From contig NZ_BMNH01000002.1 in assembly GCF_014646355.1 (NCBI RefSeq), forward strand, positions 234,069 through 298,068: a stretch of 64,000 bases of DNA, given 5' to 3'. The stretch is from Nonomuraea cavernae (lineage in GTDB: Bacteria > Actinomycetota > Actinomycetes > Streptosporangiales > Streptosporangiaceae). The position numbers were made by a program, and so were the translations under genes. The notes under the pieces were generated by a model, which was given only the letters and a program-made list of their open reading frames with translations, did not search any database and was not told the DNA's origin. Shown in pieces: positions 61,150-64,000 of this stretch. Position 1 is the stretch's first letter; each line of letters starts with the position of its first letter.

Positions 61150-61495
61150 GATTGGCGACCAGCAGCTTGGCGCGGACCGCCTGCTTCAGGAGCGGGGCGA
61201 GCGTGTCGTCGCCGTCGAGGCGGCCCTCGCGGACGGCGGCGGCCAGCTCGGCGTCGGAGCCCACGCCGAGCGCCTCCAGACGGGCGGCGTGCTCCCGCGC
61301 CTGGGCGGGCCCGAGTTCGAGCTCGCGCTCGACCATGCCCAGGACGTTGATCGCCACCCGGGCGTGGAAGCGCACCCGGCCGTCCACCGCCGGCAGCACG
61401 TCGGCGGCCAGGAAGTCGCGCACCGCGGCCACCAGCTGCGCGGCCGTGGGCACGTCGTGCGGCCCGCTCGCCGGGGACTCCTCGTCCAGCGCCAT
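61121..61495 (-). CDS. DUF6285 protein (possible kinase partner)
   Basis: A 124-residue helical protein: MALDEESPASGPHDVPTAAQLVAAVRDFLAADVLPAVDGRVRFHARVAINVLGMVERELELGPAQAREHAARLEALGVGSDAELAAAVREGRLDGDDTLAPLLKQAVRAKLLVANPGHLDSGRP. The family, DUF6285, is usually found next to APH-type phosphotransferase and acyl-CoA dehydrogenase genes. LvaB, a small partner of the LvaA kinase in P. putida levulinate catabolism, is of this size and may be a homologue; this is inference. The ATG at 61495 follows AAGGGG. Divergent from the dehydrogenase gene across 52 bp. Confidence 0.8.
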   Translation of the reverse strand: MALDEESPASGPHDVPTAAQLVAAVRDFLAADVLPAVDGRVRFHARVAINVLGMVERELELGPAQAREHAARLEALGVGSDAELAAAVREGRLDGDDTLAPLLKQAVRAKLLVANPGHLDSGRP

Positions 61496-61547
61496 AAGGG
61501 ACCCCTTATCCGTTGACCCGGCAACGATTTTCGGCTGAGATCCTCTC

Positions 61548-62738
61548 ATGAGCTTCGCCGTTCCCGACAGCGTCCGACCGATCCGCGACGCCGTCCACAC
61601 GTTCATGACCGAGCGGGTCGAGCCGGCGGAGGCCGTGCTGCACGAGGGCGGCCCCGCGGCCGCCGAGGCGCTCGGCGAGCTGCAGCGGGAGGCGAAGAAG
61701 GAAGGCCTGTGGGCGCTCGGCCACCCGCGCGAGCTCGGCGGCGGCGGGCTGCCGTTCCTCGACTACGTGTACGTCAACGAGGTGCAGGGCCGCAGCGAGT
61801 TCGGGCAGCTCGCGCTCGGCACGTTCACCCTGCAGGACTCGCTCATGCTGGGCGAGCACGCCTCCCCCGAGCAGCGCGAGCGCTACCTGGAGCCGCTGGT
61901 GCGCGGCGACATCTGGCCGAGCTTCGCGATGACCGAGCCGGCCGTGTCGAGCAGCGACCCCACCCAGCTCCGGACGTCCGCCGTGCTCGACGGCGACGAA
62001 TGGGTGATCAACGGGCACAAGTGGTTCACGACCGGCGCGTCACGGGCCGCGTACACGACCGTGATGTGCCGCACCGAGCAGGACGCGCCGCCGCACCTGG
62101 CCTTCTCCATGATCCTGGTGCCGACCGACACCCCGGGCTACACCATCGTGCGTGACACCCCGGTGCTCGGCCTCGACGGCGCCCACTGCGAGGTCCGCTA
62201 CGAGGACGTCCGGGTGCCCGCGGCCAACCTGCTCGGCCCGCGCGGCCAGGGCTTCGTCATCGCGCAGAAACGGCTCGGGCCGGGCCGGATCTTCCACTGC
62301 ATGCGCTGGCTCGGGCAGGCGCAGCGGGCCTTCGACCTGATGTGCCGCAGGCTGCACGAACGCACCGCCTTCGGCGAGCCGCTGGCCAGGAAGCAGCTCA
62401 TGCGCCAGCACGTGTTCGACTCCTACACCGAGATCCAGGCGGCCCGGCTGCTCACCCTGCACGCCGCGCAGGCCGTCGACGCCGGCTCCGACGCCCGCGT
62501 CGAGATCGGCGCGATCAAGGTGGTGGGCGCGCGCACGCTGCACAACGTGATCGACCGGGCCATCCAGGTGTACGGCGCCATGGGGCTGACCGGCGACACC
62601 CCGCTCGACCGGATGTACCGCCACGCGCGAGCCGGCCGCATCTACGACGGCCCGGACGAGGTGCACGTCGACTCGGTGGGCCGGCGCGTCCTCGGCGTCT
62701 ACGCGGCGGGCGGCAACTGGGAGTTCGGCCTCCGATGA
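61548..62738 (+). CDS. Acyl-CoA dehydrogenase of the ACAD10/ACAD11 type
   Basis: A 396-residue flavoenzyme. General ACAD motifs are FAMTEPAVSSSDPTQLRTSAVLDGDEWVINGHKWFTTG and TAFGEPLARKQLMRQHVFDSYTEI. LGPGRIFHCMRWLGQAQRA and the C-terminal YGAMGLTGDTPLDRMYRHARAGRIYDGPDEVHVDSVGRR match human ACAD11, especially DGPDEVH. ACAD10/11 and LvaC act on phosphorylated 4-hydroxyacyl-CoAs. The next gene is an APH-fold kinase, overlapping by 4 nt (ATGA), so a linked kinase/dehydrogenase is likely. A DUF6285 gene is divergent. Confidence 0.85.
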   Translation: MSFAVPDSVRPIRDAVHTFMTERVEPAEAVLHEGGPAAAEALGELQREAKKEGLWALGHPRELGGGGLPFLDYVYVNEVQGRSEFGQLALGTFTLQDSLMLGEHASPEQRERYLEPLVRGDIWPSFAMTEPAVSSSDPTQLRTSAVLDGDEWVINGHKWFTTGASRAAYTTVMCRTEQDAPPHLAFSMILVPTDTPGYTIVRDTPVLGLDGAHCEVRYEDVRVPAANLLGPRGQGFVIAQKRLGPGRIFHCMRWLGQAQRAFDLMCRRLHERTAFGEPLARKQLMRQHVFDSYTEIQAARLLTLHAAQAVDAGSDARVEIGAIKVVGARTLHNVIDRAIQVYGAMGLTGDTPLDRMYRHARAGRIYDGPDEVHVDSVGRRVLGVYAAGGNWEFGLR

Positions 62739-63727
62739 CCACCGCGCGTGCTCACCCGTCCGACACCTTCGACGCCGAGGCGCTGGTGCGTGAGGTGTTC
62801 GGGACGGAGGCGACGGTCGCCTTCAGCGCCCGGCTGCCCGGCGGGGCGTCCCGCGAGACGTGGGCGCTGGACGCGGTCACGCCGGACGGCGAGCGGCACG
62901 AGCTGATCCTGCGTCTCGACTCCCCCGGCACGCCGCTCGACGCGGGCGCGCCGCTGGCCGCCGAGGCGACGCTGATGCGGGCCGCGCTGGACGCCGGGGT
63001 GCCGGTGCCGCGGATCGTCGCGGCGGCGGGGCCGTACATCCTGATGACGCGCGTCGCGGGTGAGACCATCCCGCGCCGCATCCTGCGGGACGAGGCGTAC
63101 GCCGGGGCCCGGCCGAGGCTGGCGGCGCAGTGCGGGCAGGCGCTGGCCGCGATCCACCGGATGCCCCTGTCCGCCCTTCCCCCACCCCCGTCGGGGACGC
63201 TGGAGGAGGATCCGCTGCGGCAGTGGCGGGACCTGCTGGACCTGACGGGTGAGCCGCATCCGGTGTTCGAACTCGCGCTGCGGCGGCTCGCGGCGAACCG
63301 GCCGCCGGGCGGGCGGCGGACGGTGGTGCACGGCGACTTCCGCAACGGCAACCTGATCGTCGGCCCGGACGGCGTCAGGGCGGTGCTGGACTGGGAGCTG
63401 GCCCACGCCGGCGACCCGCTGGAGGACCTCGGCTGGCTGTGCGTGAAGGCGTGGCGGTTCGGCTCGCCGCTGCCGGTGGGCGGGTTCGGCGGCTACGACG
63501 ACCTCGTCACCGCGTACGAGAAGGCGGGCGGGCAGCCCGTGGACCGCGAGGCGCTGCGCTGGTGGGAGACGTTCGGCGTGCTCAAGTGGGGGATCATCTG
63601 CGTCATGCAGACCATGCGGCACCTGCGCGGCGGCGCCGGGTCGGTGGAGCTGGCGGCGATCGGGCGCCGGGTCTGCGAGAACGAGTGGGACCTGCTGGAA
63701 CTGCTCGGGTCAGCTTCTCAGCCTTGA
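62735..63727 (+). CDS. APH-fold phosphotransferase (ACAD10/11-kinase-like)
   Basis: A 330-residue kinase-like enzyme. The N-lobe has FSARLPGGASRETWALDAV and LILRLDSPGTPLDAGAPLAAEATLMRAALDAGVPVPRIV; the catalytic loop is VVHGDFRNGNLIVG (Brenner HGDxxxxN), and the metal Asp is VRAVLDWELAHAGDPLEDLGWLCVKAWRFG. It is not a drug-resistance type by context: it overlaps the ACAD11-like gene by 4 nt, next to DUF6285. It probably phosphorylates a hydroxyacyl-CoA. The C-terminal residues (GSASQP) abut transposon-like sequence, so its end may be altered. Confidence 0.85.
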   Translation: MTTARAHPSDTFDAEALVREVFGTEATVAFSARLPGGASRETWALDAVTPDGERHELILRLDSPGTPLDAGAPLAAEATLMRAALDAGVPVPRIVAAAGPYILMTRVAGETIPRRILRDEAYAGARPRLAAQCGQALAAIHRMPLSALPPPPSGTLEEDPLRQWRDLLDLTGEPHPVFELALRRLAANRPPGGRRTVVHGDFRNGNLIVGPDGVRAVLDWELAHAGDPLEDLGWLCVKAWRFGSPLPVGGFGGYDDLVTAYEKAGGQPVDREALRWWETFGVLKWGIICVMQTMRHLRGGAGSVELAAIGRRVCENEWDLLELLGSASQP

Positions 63728-63732
63728 AGGAC

Positions 63733-63768
63733 TGAGCTTGCAGCTCCTGGCCGTCGGTGGCTTCGACG
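63733..63768. repeat. Hairpins at the end of the IS200/IS605-type element
   Basis: GAGCT-TGC-AGCTC (63733-63745) and CCGTCG-N7-CGACGG (63750-63768) lie between the kinase gene and the TnpB stop. IS200/IS605 right ends carry such subterminal hairpins, and the RNA guide (omega RNA) is made from this side. The element end itself cannot be fixed, because the left part lies outside the window. Confidence 0.45.
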
Positions 63769-63780
63769 GTCTGGTCCGCG

Positions 63781-64000
63781 TCAGGCAGCGTGACTCACTG
63801 CCCAGCCCGTCTCACCGCGTGCGGCGATGTTGCGGGCTGCGTTGACGTCGGCGTGCTCAGCGAAGCCGCACGACGTACAGGCGAAGGCGGCCTGGCCGGG
63901 CCGGTTGTTCTTGGCCACGTGCCCGCAGGCCGAGCAGGCTTGCGAGGTGTAGGCCGGGTCCACCCAGACCAGGGCGACACCGGCGCGGGCCGCCTTGTAG
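63781..64000 (-). mobile_element. tnpB: 3' end of a TnpB-type (IS200/IS605 OrfB) gene, cut by the window edge
   Basis: Leftward from the window edge an open frame encodes YKAARAGVALVWVDPAYTSQACSACGHVAKNNRPGQAAFACTSCGFAEHADVNAARNIAARG and ends at 63781. The DPAYTSQ-CSxCG ... CxxCG-x3-DxNAARNI pattern is the zinc-ribbon and RuvC-III end of TnpB, an RNA-guided endonuclease relative of Cas12. Only about 72 residues lie in the window; the catalytic Asp in HADVNAARN is present. I cannot tell whether the rest of the gene is intact. Confidence 0.9.

Overview
This window is a very GC-rich, gene-dense stretch of an actinomycete chromosome, most likely of the Streptosporangiales (Nonomuraea/Streptosporangium type). 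Four things point there: GTG and TTG starts are common; many genes have a TANNNT -10 hexamer 6-9 nt before the start codon and no ribosome binding site (leaderless transcripts); TrpE and TrpG are fused; and the block garA-ftsR-bifunctional nuclease-MerR-gcvP has the gene order known from mycobacteria and streptomycetes. I see no rRNA, tRNA, CRISPR array or prophage. The only mobile DNA is the 3' end of a TnpB-type gene at the right edge.

Layout. 0-5.4 kb: GT4 glycosyltransferase, secreted HNH nuclease, secreted SGNH esterase, isochorismate synthase (menF) and a YigZ protein. 5.5-15.8 kb: epoxide hydrolase with a TetR regulator, a sugar-type ABC importer, a CaiB CoA-transferase/CitE lyase pair with a divergent GntR regulator, an HTH/DUF5753 regulator, a HAD phosphatase and a UTRA-type GntR regulator. 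15.7-20.6 kb: acetyltransferase and the menaquinone genes menC-menD (leftward) and menE (rightward). 20.6-26 kb: small exported protein, RpoD-family sigma factor, TetR, DUF5999 protein and small hypothetical genes. 26-31.8 kb: gcvP behind a tandem glycine riboswitch, two MerR regulators, a bifunctional nuclease and the FHA protein GarA. 31.9-38.6 kb: a ManC-like nucleotidyltransferase with a degenerate mutase domain, a CDP-alcohol phosphatidyltransferase, trpF and a NarL-type two-component system. 38.7-46.2 kb: methyltransferase, acyl-CoA dehydrogenase, enoyl-CoA hydratase/esterase/C26 amidotransferase operon, GNAT, a broken gene and a flavohemoglobin-like protein. 46.2-54.7 kb: XRE regulator, Asp-box protein with a MoaD-like partner, thyX, an ABC exporter, an amidohydrolase and trpEG with a leader peptide and attenuator. 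54.8-64 kb: GT39 transferase, CocE hydrolase with a WYL regulator, and a catabolic cluster (SDR, VOC, CMD, DUF6285, acyl-CoA dehydrogenase, APH-fold kinase).

How genes work together. menF, menD, menC and menE cover most of the route from chorismate to o-succinylbenzoyl-CoA; menB, menH and menA are not here. trpEG and trpF are two separate tryptophan loci. The 61.1-63.7 kb trio (DUF6285, acyl-CoA dehydrogenase, kinase) resembles a split form of ACAD10/ACAD11 and the Lva system, which remove a 4-hydroxyl group from acyl-CoAs by phosphorylation.

The most unusual recurring feature is a set of short tandem repeats that sit on, or start at, the stop codon of at least six genes (menF, epoxide hydrolase, citE, menD, amidohydrolase, DUF6285). 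In several of them the final codons plus the stop have been copied downstream. Three proteins look like enzymes that have lost key catalytic residues: the epoxide hydrolase, the C26 amidotransferase and the mutase half of the ManC fusion.
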